NCBI GenBank assembly: GCA_947375185.1
Contig: CANCEU010000007.1
Location: 1-64,000, forward strand
Direction: 5' to 3'
Source: Chitinophagaceae bacterium
GTDB lineage: Bacteria > Bacteroidota > Bacteroidia > Chitinophagales > Chitinophagaceae
DNA length: 64,000 bases
The notes under the pieces were generated by a model. That model ran no database searches, was not told the origin of the DNA, and worked only from the letters and a program-made list of their open reading frames with translations. This document shows, one piece after another, positions 16,176-24,194 of the stretch (position 1 is the stretch's first letter; each line of letters begins with the position of its first letter). The position numbers and the translations under genes were made by a program.

Positions 16176-16802
16176 TTATGATTTAAGAACCAGTAAAGTA
16201 ATATCAATAGATTGCTCATTTTCTATTATTGATTGAATATATGTTTCCTTAACATAGGATTGTATTTGCTCAACAAAAGGGGCAGCCATAATGCGCTGTG
16301 GAGTTGCCAAAATAAGTGTACTTTTCTCATTTAAAAATCGCTTCAATAATTTTAAGAGTGGCTCAAATTGATCGGGCGCATAATTAATATCACTTAACAA
16401 AATGGTATCAGCACAAATATTATCTGGAAATTGGTTCCAATCTAACATCATAGCGCGCGCATTATTTAGTTTTAATACATTTATGTTTTTTGTTATCAAT
16501 TCAACTGCATCTTTAGCATAGTCACTTATTAATACTTCGGAGACAATGCCTGATATAGAAAATGAGGGAAGACCAATGCCTGCGCCAATTTCTAATACTT
16601 TCTTATTTGCTACCCATTTAGGCTGATCTTGTAAAAAAGCAGTTAAAGCCAATGAAGACGGCCATAGTTTGGCCCAAAATGGAAAGGGAATGTTTGTATC
16701 CTTTTGAACTAATTCTTCATAAGTAGATTTAATACTTGTAGGGTCAGGTATTAAAATACTTAGTTTTTTTTGATAATGATATATGCAGGTTGCGTATTCC
16801 AA
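16176..16802 (-). CDS. Class I SAM methyltransferase (METTL21/methyltransferase-16-like)
   Basis: The 208-residue protein has PFPFWAKLWPSSLALTAFL (residues 39-57), typical of the protein-lysine methyltransferase-16 group. This precedes the SAM motif VLEIGAGIGLPS (about 69-80), ISDYAKDAVELI and LLSDINYAP. Related proteins methylate protein lysines; the target here is unknown. There is no ATG near the N-terminus; the start is a TTG at 16802, with TAGATTTG on the minus strand about 29 bases upstream. Divergent from the small Cys-rich gene at 16908. Confidence 0.82.
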   Translation of the reverse strand: MEYATCIYHYQKKLSILIPDPTSIKSTYEELVQKDTNIPFPFWAKLWPSSLALTAFLQDQPKWVANKKVLEIGAGIGLPSFSISGIVSEVLISDYAKDAVELITKNINVLKLNNARAMMLDWNQFPDNICADTILLSDINYAPDQFEPLLKLLKRFLNEKSTLILATPQRIMAAPFVEQIQSYVKETYIQSIIENEQSIDITLLVLKS

Positions 16803-16830
16803 AAAGGGTAGATGATTTTTATTAATTTCA

Positions 16831-16838
16831 CAAATCTA
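16831..16838 (-). promoter_or_regulatory. -7 element (TAGATTTG) for the methyltransferase gene
   Basis: A perfect Bacteroidota -7 element on the minus strand, about 29 bases upstream of the TTG start at 16802. It supports that start because no ATG is available between element and frame. Confidence 0.45.
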
Positions 16839-16892
16839 CTGCATGATGTTTACTTATCTGATTTAAATCATAAAAGGAATCTATAAATTTTA

Positions 16893-16900
16893 TATTTTTG
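16893..16900 (+). promoter_or_regulatory. -7 element (TATTTTTG) abutting the start of the small Cys-rich gene
   Basis: A TAnnTTTG match ends seven bases before the TTG start at 16908, implying a transcript with almost no leader. It faces the methyltransferase promoter at 16831 across a shared intergenic region. Confidence 0.45.
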
Positions 16901-16907
16901 CTGAACT

Positions 16908-17291
16908 TTGAAATATACCATCGTCATATTATTATTTACTGCGCTTATTGCACAAACTTTTTCAAGATCATTTTTGCTGGCGGACTATATGGTAAATTTA
17001 GATGCCTATAAAAAAGCTTGTGTAAACAAGGCAAAGCCCATGATGCATTGTAATGGTAAATGCCAGATGCTCAAAAAAATGAAAAAACAGGAGAGCGATA
17101 ACAGTTCAGGAGCAAATGCGCCTAAGTATAATCAACCTGATTTTGTGCTTTCTTCAAAATCATTTTTCCCAACTATAGAATTTACTACTATTGCTAATAG
17201 TAATACTTTTTACATACAACATCAAAGTAAATTCAGTTGTAATTATTTTGTTTCTATTTTTCGTCCGCCTTCCTATTGTAATACTATTTAG
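16908..17291 (+). CDS. Small exported Cys-rich protein of unknown function
   Basis: The 127-residue protein has a hydrophobic N-terminus (residues 2-18) and a conserved-looking motif AYKKACVNKAKPMMHCNGKCQMLKKM, with cysteines at 38, 48 and 52 and a nearby His. The tail has two more cysteines and a FRPPSY segment. Such small Bacteroidota proteins occur beside metal-related outer-membrane genes, so metal binding or sensing is plausible, but no function is established. The only upstream start is TTG 16908; the first in-frame Met (codon 28) would remove the signal. First gene of a run continuing to 19442. Confidence 0.7.
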   Translation: MKYTIVILLFTALIAQTFSRSFLLADYMVNLDAYKKACVNKAKPMMHCNGKCQMLKKMKKQESDNSSGANAPKYNQPDFVLSSKSFFPTIEFTTIANSNTFYIQHQSKFSCNYFVSIFRPPSYCNTI

Positions 17292-17329
17292 ATTTTTTTA
17301 AATTTTATTACAATTAATCCAATTCAACT

Positions 17330-18271
17330 ATGAAAAAGATTTTCATAGCCATAACAATATTGTTAGTGGCTTATAACGCTAATGCATGTAGCATTTGCGG
17401 ATGTGGTGGCGGAAATTTATATTTAGGCATGTATCCTAATTTTGATTCCAAGTTTTTAGGAGTTAGATATAACTATAGTAGTTATAAAACAGTATTACAA
17501 AATGATAATACTCAGTTTAGTAACAACACTTATAATACTTACGAGATTTGGACAGGCTATAATTTGACAAAAAAATGGCTAATATTTGGTTTTATTCCTT
17601 ATCAATCAAATAATATTGTTAGTGATGATGGTTCAAGCAAAACCAATGGTGTTGGGGATATCACCTTGTTAACTAATTATCAATTGTTAAATTCTCGAAA
17701 AGTTGTTAATGATAAAAAACTAGTTATCCATCAACTTTGGATGGGCGGTGGTATTAAATTTAAAACTGGTTCATTTGCAGTTGACCCTCATGATGCTGAT
17801 GTTACACTTGCTAATGTAAATGCTCAAATGGGAACAGGCAGTACTGATTTTATTTTAAACGCTAGAGATATTTATCAAGTAGAAAATTGGGGACTAGCAA
17901 CCAACTTAAACTATAAGATGAATACACAAAACAAGGAGGGCTATCAATTTGGTAATAAGTTTACGATGAATTCAATTCTTTATTATAACATAACTAAAAA
18001 ACATACTGTATTTACTCCGAATGCTGGAGTGCAATTTGAAAATAATGAAGGCAATAAGTTAGACGATCATTTAATTAGTTTAACCGAAGGCATTGATAAT
18101 GGAAATTATAGGACAGGTGGACACAGTGTAAATATACTTGGAGGAGTTGAAATGAACGTTAATAAAATTACAGTAGGTGTAAATGTTCAATTGCCTATCC
18201 AACAAAATTATGCAGAGGGTCAAACCAATTTAAATTGGAAAGGCACTGCACATATTAGCTTTAGTTTTTAA
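17330..18271 (+). CDS. Outer-membrane beta-barrel protein with N-terminal CSICGCGGG motif
   Basis: A signal peptide (about residues 1-19) is followed at once by CSICGCGGGN, a Cys-rich stretch that becomes the mature N-terminus. The rest of the 313-residue protein alternates short polar and aromatic strands (YNTYEIWTGYNL, LIFGFIPYQ, GVGDITLLTNYQL) and ends in an aromatic residue (HISFSF), as outer-membrane barrels do. Homologues are often labelled transporter or hypothetical. The three clustered cysteines suggest metal binding or lipidation. It lies between two other exported Cys-containing proteins. Confidence 0.75.
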   Translation: MKKIFIAITILLVAYNANACSICGCGGGNLYLGMYPNFDSKFLGVRYNYSSYKTVLQNDNTQFSNNTYNTYEIWTGYNLTKKWLIFGFIPYQSNNIVSDDGSSKTNGVGDITLLTNYQLLNSRKVVNDKKLVIHQLWMGGGIKFKTGSFAVDPHDADVTLANVNAQMGTGSTDFILNARDIYQVENWGLATNLNYKMNTQNKEGYQFGNKFTMNSILYYNITKKHTVFTPNAGVQFENNEGNKLDDHLISLTEGIDNGNYRTGGHSVNILGGVEMNVNKITVGVNVQLPIQQNYAEGQTNLNWKGTAHISFSF

Positions 18272-18295
18272 TAATCAATTCTTTAAAATCATTTT

Positions 18296-18628
18296 ATGAA
18301 ATCATATTTTTTATTCGCATTGTTATTTATCGCTTCATTTAGTTTTGGACAAAATTCTCCAAATAAAACCCCTGATCCTAATAAAAAAACTTTGATTGTA
18401 GATGCTTCTTGCGGCCAATGCCAATTTAAAATGGCTGGTAAAGGCTGTACACTTGCTGTAAGAATGGACGGCAAATCCTTTTTTGTTGACAAGGCTAAAA
18501 TAGATGACTTTGGTGACGCACATAGCAAAATGGGTTTTTGCAATGCCATTAGAAAAGCAAAAGTGCAAGGCGATATTGTTGATGGCAAATTTGTTGCTAC
18601 CTATTTTGAACTAATTGATAAAAAATAA
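18296..18628 (+). CDS. DUF6370 family exported protein
   Basis: The 110-residue protein has a signal peptide (about residues 1-18) and the DUF6370 core: VDASCGQCQFKMAGKGCTLAVRMDGKSFFVDK, then FGDAHSKMGFCNAIRKAKVQGDIVDGKF. The CGQC pair, further cysteines and the His suggest a redox or metal-binding periplasmic protein, but the family is uncharacterised. It starts 24 bases after the barrel gene and ends four bases before the DJ-1-like gene, so the three are one operon. Confidence 0.83.
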   Translation: MKSYFLFALLFIASFSFGQNSPNKTPDPNKKTLIVDASCGQCQFKMAGKGCTLAVRMDGKSFFVDKAKIDDFGDAHSKMGFCNAIRKAKVQGDIVDGKFVATYFELIDKK

Positions 18629-18632
18629 CTTT

Positions 18633-19442
18633 ATGAAAATTACATCTTTTAAAATTTATCTGAATTTGATGTTTGCTTTTTTAATGACAAATATGGTATA
18701 CGCACAAACAGCTGCTGATGCCAAAAAGCATCAAGAAATGATGGATATCATAATGCAACAACCAAAAACTCAAATTAACACCATTGGTGTATTTGTATAT
18801 GACGGTTTCAACAATTTGGATGCGATGGGTCCGTATCAAGTTTTAAGACAAATTAGTGGCGCTAAAACATTCTTAATTGCCAAACAAAAAGGACTTTTAA
18901 AAAATAATTCGGGGGTTAAAGTGCAAGTTGATACTACTATTGCTGAAGTTAAAAAATTAGACATTATCCTTATTCCAGGTGGAGCTATTGAAACTTTATT
19001 AATGACAAAAGATACAGCAGTGCTTAACTGGATTCAACAAATAGACAAAACTTCAAAATACACAACTAGTGTTTGTACAGGTGCATGGATTTTAGGTGCT
19101 ACGGGATTATTACAAGACAAACATGCTACTACCAATTGGTATCGAGCGGAAGAAATGTTAACTAACTATGGTGCTAAATTTGTAAAAAAGCGTTATGTAC
19201 AAGATGGAAAATATTGGACAAGTGCAGGTGTTTCGGCAGGTATTGACATGTCTTTGGCCATAGTTAATGATTTGTTTGGTGAAAAATATACGCAAGGGAT
19301 TATGTTGGATTTAGAGTACGATCCGCAACCACCATTTAATGCAGGTTCTGTAGATAAAACACAACCTATTGTTGCAGACATGATGAAAACCATGTATGAT
19401 ATGATGATGTTATCTACAATAAATAAGCTAAAGAAGAAGTAA
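18633..19442 (+). CDS. Exported DJ-1/PfpI superfamily protein
   Basis: The 269-residue protein has a signal peptide (about residues 1-25, ending VYAQ), a 30-residue linker, and a DJ-1/PfpI domain: IGVFVYDGFNNLDAMGPYQVL, IILIPGG and SVCTGAWILGATGLL, where C148 is the expected nucleophile elbow cysteine. It is closest to the isonitrile-hydratase/AraC-amidase-like branch. Most DJ-1 proteins are cytoplasmic, so export is noteworthy. The ORF can be extended to 18615, but ATG 18633, four bases after the DUF6370 stop, gives a clean signal peptide. Confidence 0.83.
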   Translation: MKITSFKIYLNLMFAFLMTNMVYAQTAADAKKHQEMMDIIMQQPKTQINTIGVFVYDGFNNLDAMGPYQVLRQISGAKTFLIAKQKGLLKNNSGVKVQVDTTIAEVKKLDIILIPGGAIETLLMTKDTAVLNWIQQIDKTSKYTTSVCTGAWILGATGLLQDKHATTNWYRAEEMLTNYGAKFVKKRYVQDGKYWTSAGVSAGIDMSLAIVNDLFGEKYTQGIMLDLEYDPQPPFNAGSVDKTQPIVADMMKTMYDMMMLSTINKLKKK

Positions 19443-19453
19443 AATTAGAAAAA

Positions 19454-19825
19454 TTAATCGAAGTAGACTATAGGTACTAAGTCCTGTAGTTCTGCTTCGG
19501 TAAATAAGCGAGATTGTACAATAAAGCGAAATCCTAAAGGTATTTCTAAGGAAAAACTAGAACCACGTCCTGGAATGACGTCAATGGTTAAATGGGTATG
19601 TTTCCAATATTCGTATTGATCTTTGCTCATAAAAAATTCGCAACCGTCAATTTCGCCAATTTTAATATCGCTTCCGCCAATTTTAAAATCGCCTTTTTCA
19701 AAACACATGGGCTGTGATCCATCGCAACATCCACCGCTTTGATGAAACATTAAAGGGCCATGTTTTTCTTTTAAAGTTGCAATGAGTGATGAGGCTTCTT
19801 TAGTAAGGTCTACGCGCTTGTTCAT
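19454..19825 (-). CDS. DUF779 family protein, partner of aldehyde dehydrogenase
   Basis: The 123-residue protein has the DUF779 signature: HQSGGCCDGSQPMCF near residues 28-42, KIGEIDGCEFFMSKDQYEYWKHT, and DVIPGRGSSFSLE. The family is repeatedly found next to acetaldehyde dehydrogenase genes, as here, and its role is unknown. The Cys/His content suggests metal binding. A hairpin terminator separates it from the upstream aldehyde dehydrogenase, so it probably receives only read-through transcription or has its own promoter. Confidence 0.88.
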   Translation of the reverse strand: MNKRVDLTKEASSLIATLKEKHGPLMFHQSGGCCDGSQPMCFEKGDFKIGGSDIKIGEIDGCEFFMSKDQYEYWKHTHLTIDVIPGRGSSFSLEIPLGFRFIVQSRLFTEAELQDLVPIVYFD

Positions 19826-19842
19826 ACTACTAAGTTAATTAA

Positions 19843-19891
19843 AAAAGCCTCCCCGAATACAGGATATTCAACCCTTCCCGAGGAGGCTTTT
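19843..19891 (-). terminator. Hairpin terminator downstream of the aldehyde dehydrogenase gene
   Basis: On the minus strand AAAAGCCTCC (19882-19891, read in reverse complement) pairs with GGAGGCTTTT (19843-19852) across a long loop, and the distal arm ends in a T6 run. It lies between the aldehyde dehydrogenase and DUF779 genes. Confidence 0.7.
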
Positions 19892-19905
19892 GATTGCATT
19901 ATCTA

Positions 19906-21411
19906 CTAAAAGAATCCTAATTTGTTTTTATCGTAAGAAACCAACATATTTTTTGTTTGTCTGTAATGACCCAACATCATTTTATGTGTTTCTCTACCAA
20001 ATCCTGATTTTTTATATCCACCAAAAGGAGCATGAGCAGGATAAGCGTGGTAACAGTTTACCCAAACACGACCTGCTTGAATTGCTCTTGGTACTTGATA
20101 TAACTCGTGTGCATCTCTTGTCCAAACACCAGCACCTAAACCATACAAAGTGTCATTTGCAATAGCCAATGCTTCTTCGGTAGTTTTAAATGTGGTTACA
20201 CTTACTACTGGTCCAAAAATTTCTTCTTGGAAAATACGCATCTTATTATTACCTCTAAAAATGGTTGGTTGAATATAATATCCAGTTGAAAGCTCGCCAT
20301 CTAATTTGTTAGCTTCGCCACCGCATAAAACCTCGGCACCTTCTTCCTTACCAATTTTTAAATAAGACAAAATCTTTTCATATTGGTCGTTGGAAGCTTG
20401 TGCACCCATCATTACAGAACCGTCCAATGGATGACCAACTTTTATAGCCTTGGTTCTTTCTACAACACGCTTCATGAATTTCTCATAAATGTTTTCGTGC
20501 ACTAGAATTCTGGAAGGACAGGTACAAACCTCACCTTGGTTTAAAGCAAACATGACTGCTCCTTCAATTGCTTTATCAAAAAATTCATCATCAGCATCAC
20601 CTACTGATTCAAAAAATATGTTTGGTGACTTCCCACCCAACTCCATGGTTACTGGGATTAAGTTTTCAGAAGCATACTGCATAATTAAGCGACCTGTAGT
20701 TGTTTCACCTGTAAAGGAAACTTTAGCTATTCTCGGTGAAGTTGCTAAGGGCTTTCCCGCTTCAGGACCAAAACCTGTAACTACGTTTAATACACCAGCT
20801 GGTAAAATATCTGCAATTAATTCTAGGAAACACATAATAGAAGTAGGTGTTTGCTCCGCTGGTTTTACGACTGTACAACAACCTGAAGCCAAAGCCGGTG
20901 CAATTTTCCATGTTGCCATTAACAAAGGAAAGTTCCATGGAATAATTTGACCTACTACACCAATTGGTTCGTGTAATACAATACTTACCGTGTGCTCATC
21001 GTGCTCAGCAATAGTACCTTCTTCGCCACGAATTACACCCGCAAAATAGCGGAAGTGGTCAATACATAAAGGCAAATCTGCAGCACGGGTTTCTCTTAAA
21101 GCCTTGCCATTGTCGATGGTCTCAACAGTAGCTAGGTACTCTAAGTTGTCTTCCATAACTTGCGCAATTTTCAGTAATAAATTACTGCGGTAAGTAGGAG
21201 AAGTTTTACTCCATGTTACAAAAGCTTTTTCGGCTGCATCTAGCGCCAAATCAATGTCTTCCTTGCCTGAGCGAGCAGCTTTTGTGAAGACTTTACCATC
21301 AATAGGCGATACATTATCAAAATATTCGCCTTTTACTGGGGGTACAAATTTACCGCCAATGAAGTTGTCGTACTTTGCTTTAAAAGTAGGACGGGATACA
21401 ATTGTTGACAT
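19906..21411 (-). CDS. NAD-dependent aldehyde dehydrogenase (ExaC/AcoD-like)
   Basis: The 501-residue protein is a full-length class 3 aldehyde dehydrogenase. It has [29 protein letters not shown], the Glu motif [13 protein letters not shown], the catalytic Cys in [13 protein letters not shown], and a C-terminal [17 protein letters not shown]. The overall look and the pairing with DUF779 and a divergent AraC-type regulator match acetaldehyde dehydrogenases that oxidise acetaldehyde or other short aldehydes to acids. The divergent region holds a 21-bp-spaced direct repeat likely bound by the regulator. Confidence 0.92.
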   Translation of the reverse strand: MSTIVSRPTFKAKYDNFIGGKFVPPVKGEYFDNVSPIDGKVFTKAARSGKEDIDLALDAAEKAFVTWSKTSPTYRSNLLLKIAQVMEDNLEYLATVETIDNGKALRETRAADLPLCIDHFRYFAGVIRGEEGTIAEHDEHTVSIVLHEPIGVVGQIIPWNFPLLMATWKIAPALASGCCTVVKPAEQTPTSIMCFLELIADILPAGVLNVVTGFGPEAGKPLATSPRIAKVSFTGETTTGRLIMQYASENLIPVTMELGGKSPNIFFESVGDADDEFFDKAIEGAVMFALNQGEVCTCPSRILVHENIYEKFMKRVVERTKAIKVGHPLDGSVMMGAQASNDQYEKILSYLKIGKEEGAEVLCGGEANKLDGELSTGYYIQPTIFRGNNKMRIFQEEIFGPVVSVTTFKTTEEALAIANDTLYGLGAGVWTRDAHELYQVPRAIQAGRVWVNCYHAYPAHAPFGGYKKSGFGRETHKMMLGHYRQTKNMLVSYDKNKLGFF

Positions 21412-21455
21412 AGCTTTTATCGTTTTAGACTGTAATACTATCTCAGTTTGTTTAA

Positions 21456-21485
21456 AAATTATAGTATATTTAAGTCAAATTATAG
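21456..21485. promoter_or_regulatory. Candidate AraC-type operator: direct repeat with 21-bp period
   Basis: AAATTATAG occurs at 21456-21464 and again at 21477-21485, exactly 21 bases apart, in the 144-base region between the aldehyde dehydrogenase and the AraC-family gene. Two direct half-sites two helical turns apart is the arrangement AraC-family dimers bind. The AT-rich background weakens the case somewhat. Confidence 0.5.
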
Positions 21486-21555
21486 CACAAAAACGTCATT
21501 TCGATTGCTTGCTTGCTTTTTGTTCGGAAAGCCGTTTTCTTATAAAACGAATGCT

Positions 21556-22488
21556 ATGAGTACTACAAGACAGCTTAAAAACGTACAACTAACCCACGAA
21601 AAGTCTTTAAAAACCTTAGTGGAGAATAGGACGGCTTATACATTAGAGAAATGTGAGCTCAATGTTTTTGAGACCCATCGGGCAACGCATTTGGTCCCAC
21701 TTACTTTTAATGATTTTGTAGTGACGAGCATGTTAAGGGGTAAAAAGGTGATGCATTTGTATGAGGAAGATGGTTTTGATTATTTACCAGGCGAAACAGT
21801 ACTTGTTCCGGGGGGTGTGACCATGAATATTGATTTCCCTGAAGCCACCAAAGACAATCCCACACAGTGTATTGCATTGGCTATAGATCATCAAAAAATT
21901 GAAAATACTTTGTCTTTTTTGAATGACAAGTATCCACGCATGGGAAATGACTATTGGAATTTTAGTAAAAACAATTATCATTTTCAAAATAGTATAGAGA
22001 TTGCTAACCTATTAAATAAGATTATTAATATTTGTTCAAGTACCCTTCCTTTAAAAGACGTTCTAGCCGATTTAAATTTACAAGAGCTAATCGTTAATAT
22101 CATTCAATCTCAAAACAGATTGATGTTAGATCAAGTTGCAGCAACTGCAGTTAATACAAATCCATTAGCTTATATCACTGGATTTATTAAAGCCAATATT
22201 AATGAAGATATTAAGTTAGGTGTTCTTAGTGAAAAAGCCTGTATGAGTAAGGCTACCTTTTATAGGTCCTTTAAAAAAGAATACGGCATTAGTCCATTGG
22301 AATATGTGATATCAGAAAAAATAAAATTAGCAAAAACTTTACTTTCGAATCCTAAAAATACGATTAAGTCAGTTGCCTTTGAATGTGGCTTTCATGATGT
22401 AAACTATTTTGTAAGGTTGTTTAAAAAAATGGAGTCCATCACTCCTGGTCAATATCAAATGTTGATTTTGTCGAAAAACCACTCTTAA
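21556..22488 (+). CDS. AraC-family transcriptional regulator
   Basis: The 310-residue protein has an N-terminal AraC_N-type ligand domain (FETHRATHLVPLTFNDFVV, FDYLPGETVLVPGG) and a C-terminal pair of helix-turn-helix units from about residue 210 (LGVLSEKACMSKATFYRSFKKEYGISPLEYV, then VAFECGFHDVNYFVRLFKK). It is divergent from the aldehyde dehydrogenase gene and probably activates it in response to an aldehyde or alcohol. The frame opens at 21448, but MSTTRQLKN at 21556 is the natural start; the upstream 36 codons fall in the regulatory region. Confidence 0.88.
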   Translation: MSTTRQLKNVQLTHEKSLKTLVENRTAYTLEKCELNVFETHRATHLVPLTFNDFVVTSMLRGKKVMHLYEEDGFDYLPGETVLVPGGVTMNIDFPEATKDNPTQCIALAIDHQKIENTLSFLNDKYPRMGNDYWNFSKNNYHFQNSIEIANLLNKIINICSSTLPLKDVLADLNLQELIVNIIQSQNRLMLDQVAATAVNTNPLAYITGFIKANINEDIKLGVLSEKACMSKATFYRSFKKEYGISPLEYVISEKIKLAKTLLSNPKNTIKSVAFECGFHDVNYFVRLFKKMESITPGQYQMLILSKNHS

Positions 22489-22519
22489 TATTTTAAGCTA
22501 TTTTGTTTTAACGAACCAC

Positions 22520-22527
22520 TAACTTTG
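22520..22527 (+). promoter_or_regulatory. -7 element (TAACTTTG) of the SDR operon
   Basis: A perfect TAnnTTTG lies 15 bases upstream of the ATG at 22543, with TTTTG at 22501-22505 as a possible but close-spaced -33. The alternative TTG start at 22525 falls inside this element and is rejected. Confidence 0.5.
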
Positions 22528-22542
22528 TTCAAAACAAATTAT

Positions 22543-23265
22543 ATGCAAATTTCAGGTAACAAGATATTAATAACAGGCGGCGCTAGTGGTATTGGTTTAG
22601 GATTAACTGAAAGGTTTATTCAGGAAGGCAATACTGTTATTGTTTGCGGAAGACGCGAATCTGTTTTAAATGAGGCTGCAGTTAAATTTCCAGAAGTCAT
22701 CACAAAGGTTTGTGATTTATCAGATGAGGGGGAACGTATAGAACTTTTAAATTGGGTGGAAGCAAATCACCCTGACACGAATGTATTAATTAATAATGCA
22801 GGCATTCAAAATTGGATGGGTGTAGAAGATGATAATTTTTATGAAAGAGCGCATGAGGAAATTACTACCAATGTTTTAGCGCCCATACATTTAGCTAATT
22901 TGTTTGCTGGTTTACAATCTATCAAAACGATAATGAATGTAACATCGGGTCTTGCTTTCATTCCATTGGCAAAAGCACCAGTGTATTGTGCTACCAAGGC
23001 TTTTATGCGCTCTTTTACTTTGTCATTAAGACGCCAACTAAAAGATGCTGGTATTGAAGTGATTGAAATTATACCACCAGCTTTAAATACTGATTTAGGG
23101 GGCAAAGGAATTCATGACGCTTATCCTCCAGTAAGTGAATTTATTGAAACTATTTTTGAACAATTAAAAAATGGAAGCAATGAACTAACATTTGGCATGA
23201 GCGAAGGAAGGTTAAAAGCAAATAATGATACTATTGTGCAAGGCTTTAATATGATGAATCCTTAG
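22543..23265 (+). CDS. Short-chain dehydrogenase/reductase (DltE-like)
   Basis: The 240-residue classical SDR has the cofactor motif TGGASGIGLGL near the N-terminus, NNAG at about residues 85-88, a Ser (VTSGLAF) and Y-C-A-T-K catalytic motifs (about 147-151). The IQNWMGVED segment and overall length resemble DltE-type oxidoreductases. The substrate is unknown. It heads a tight operon with a NIF3-like protein two bases downstream and an EamA transporter. Confidence 0.87.
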   Translation: MQISGNKILITGGASGIGLGLTERFIQEGNTVIVCGRRESVLNEAAVKFPEVITKVCDLSDEGERIELLNWVEANHPDTNVLINNAGIQNWMGVEDDNFYERAHEEITTNVLAPIHLANLFAGLQSIKTIMNVTSGLAFIPLAKAPVYCATKAFMRSFTLSLRRQLKDAGIEVIEIIPPALNTDLGGKGIHDAYPPVSEFIETIFEQLKNGSNELTFGMSEGRLKANNDTIVQGFNMMNP

Positions 23266-23267
23266 AT

Positions 23268-24185
23268 ATGAAAGATTTTCAAGCTTTTAAAAATACTAGA
23301 AGAAATTTTTTGTCAAATATGGCGATGGCAACAACAGCGCAAATAGTTGCTGCGCCGTTGTTTGCGCGTACTGCTAATCGAATTGATAAAACTTCGATTG
23401 TTACGGTTGGACAAATAATTGATCAATTTATTTCAGAAGTGCCTGGTGGTAAATTAAAAGAAACGGTTGACACATTAAAATCTGGTTCTTTAAATATGGC
23501 AGTGAAAGGTATTGTTACTACAATGTTTGCAACAGTGGAAGTCATAAAAAAAACAATCGCATTGGGTGCTAATTTTATCATTGCACATGAGCCAACTTTT
23601 TATAGTCATCAGGACAATACGGATTGGCTTGAACAAGACCCAACCTTTGAATATAAAAAAGCGTTATTAAAAGACAATAATATCACAGTTTGGAGATGCC
23701 ATGATTACATTCATAAAATGACACCAGATCCTGTAACACTAGGAGTGCTCAAAAAAATGAATTGGGAGCATAAAATGATTAACAACAATCCAAACCTAAT
23801 TCAACTAAGTCATCAGACATTAAAAGATATTATATTTTCACTCAAGTCTAAAATGGGTGTTGATGAATTGAGATATCACGGGACGCTTACTGAAAGCACT
23901 AATAAAGTATTATTTATCCCAGGAGCAGCTGGTTCAACAACACATATAGCAGCTATTAAAGCGTTTAAGCCAGATGTATTAATATGTGGAGAGGTGGAAG
24001 AATGGACAACAGTTGAATATATTAGAGATTCAAGAGCAAGGGGTGAAAAAATTTCACTAATCTTATTGGGACATATTGCCAGTGAGGAACCTAGTGCTAC
24101 TTTTATGTTAGAGTGGGTAAAAGAAAAGTATCCATCCATTTCTTCTAAACATATTTCTGCTGGAAACTCCTTGTCATTTTTATAA
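23268..24185 (+). CDS. NIF3/DUF34-like dinuclear metal protein with a Tat signal
   Basis: The 305-residue protein begins with a twin-arginine signal (R11-R12 in TRRNFLSNMAM, ending near residue 35, LFARTAN). The rest follows the NIF3 family: VGQIIDQFI, IIAHEPTFYSHQD with metal-binding His/Glu, WRCHDYIHKM, IPGAAGSTTHIAAI, LICGEVEEWTTVEYI and GHIASEEPS. NIF3 proteins bind two metals and are normally cytoplasmic, with unclear function. The Tat leader is unusual and implies a folded metalloprotein sent to the periplasm. It begins two bases after the SDR gene stop. Confidence 0.83.
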   Translation: MKDFQAFKNTRRNFLSNMAMATTAQIVAAPLFARTANRIDKTSIVTVGQIIDQFISEVPGGKLKETVDTLKSGSLNMAVKGIVTTMFATVEVIKKTIALGANFIIAHEPTFYSHQDNTDWLEQDPTFEYKKALLKDNNITVWRCHDYIHKMTPDPVTLGVLKKMNWEHKMINNNPNLIQLSHQTLKDIIFSLKSKMGVDELRYHGTLTESTNKVLFIPGAAGSTTHIAAIKAFKPDVLICGEVEEWTTVEYIRDSRARGEKISLILLGHIASEEPSATFMLEWVKEKYPSISSKHISAGNSLSFL

Positions 24186-24194
24186 CTGCACTAA

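Noticed and set aside
20489-20950. 153-codon plus frame opposite the aldehyde dehydrogenase
   Set aside because: It is antisense to a strongly conserved catalytic region and shows no independent family pattern.
21448-21555. 36-codon N-terminal extension of the AraC-family regulator
   Set aside because: It begins with a TTG, overlaps the candidate operator, and adds no recognisable domain residues.
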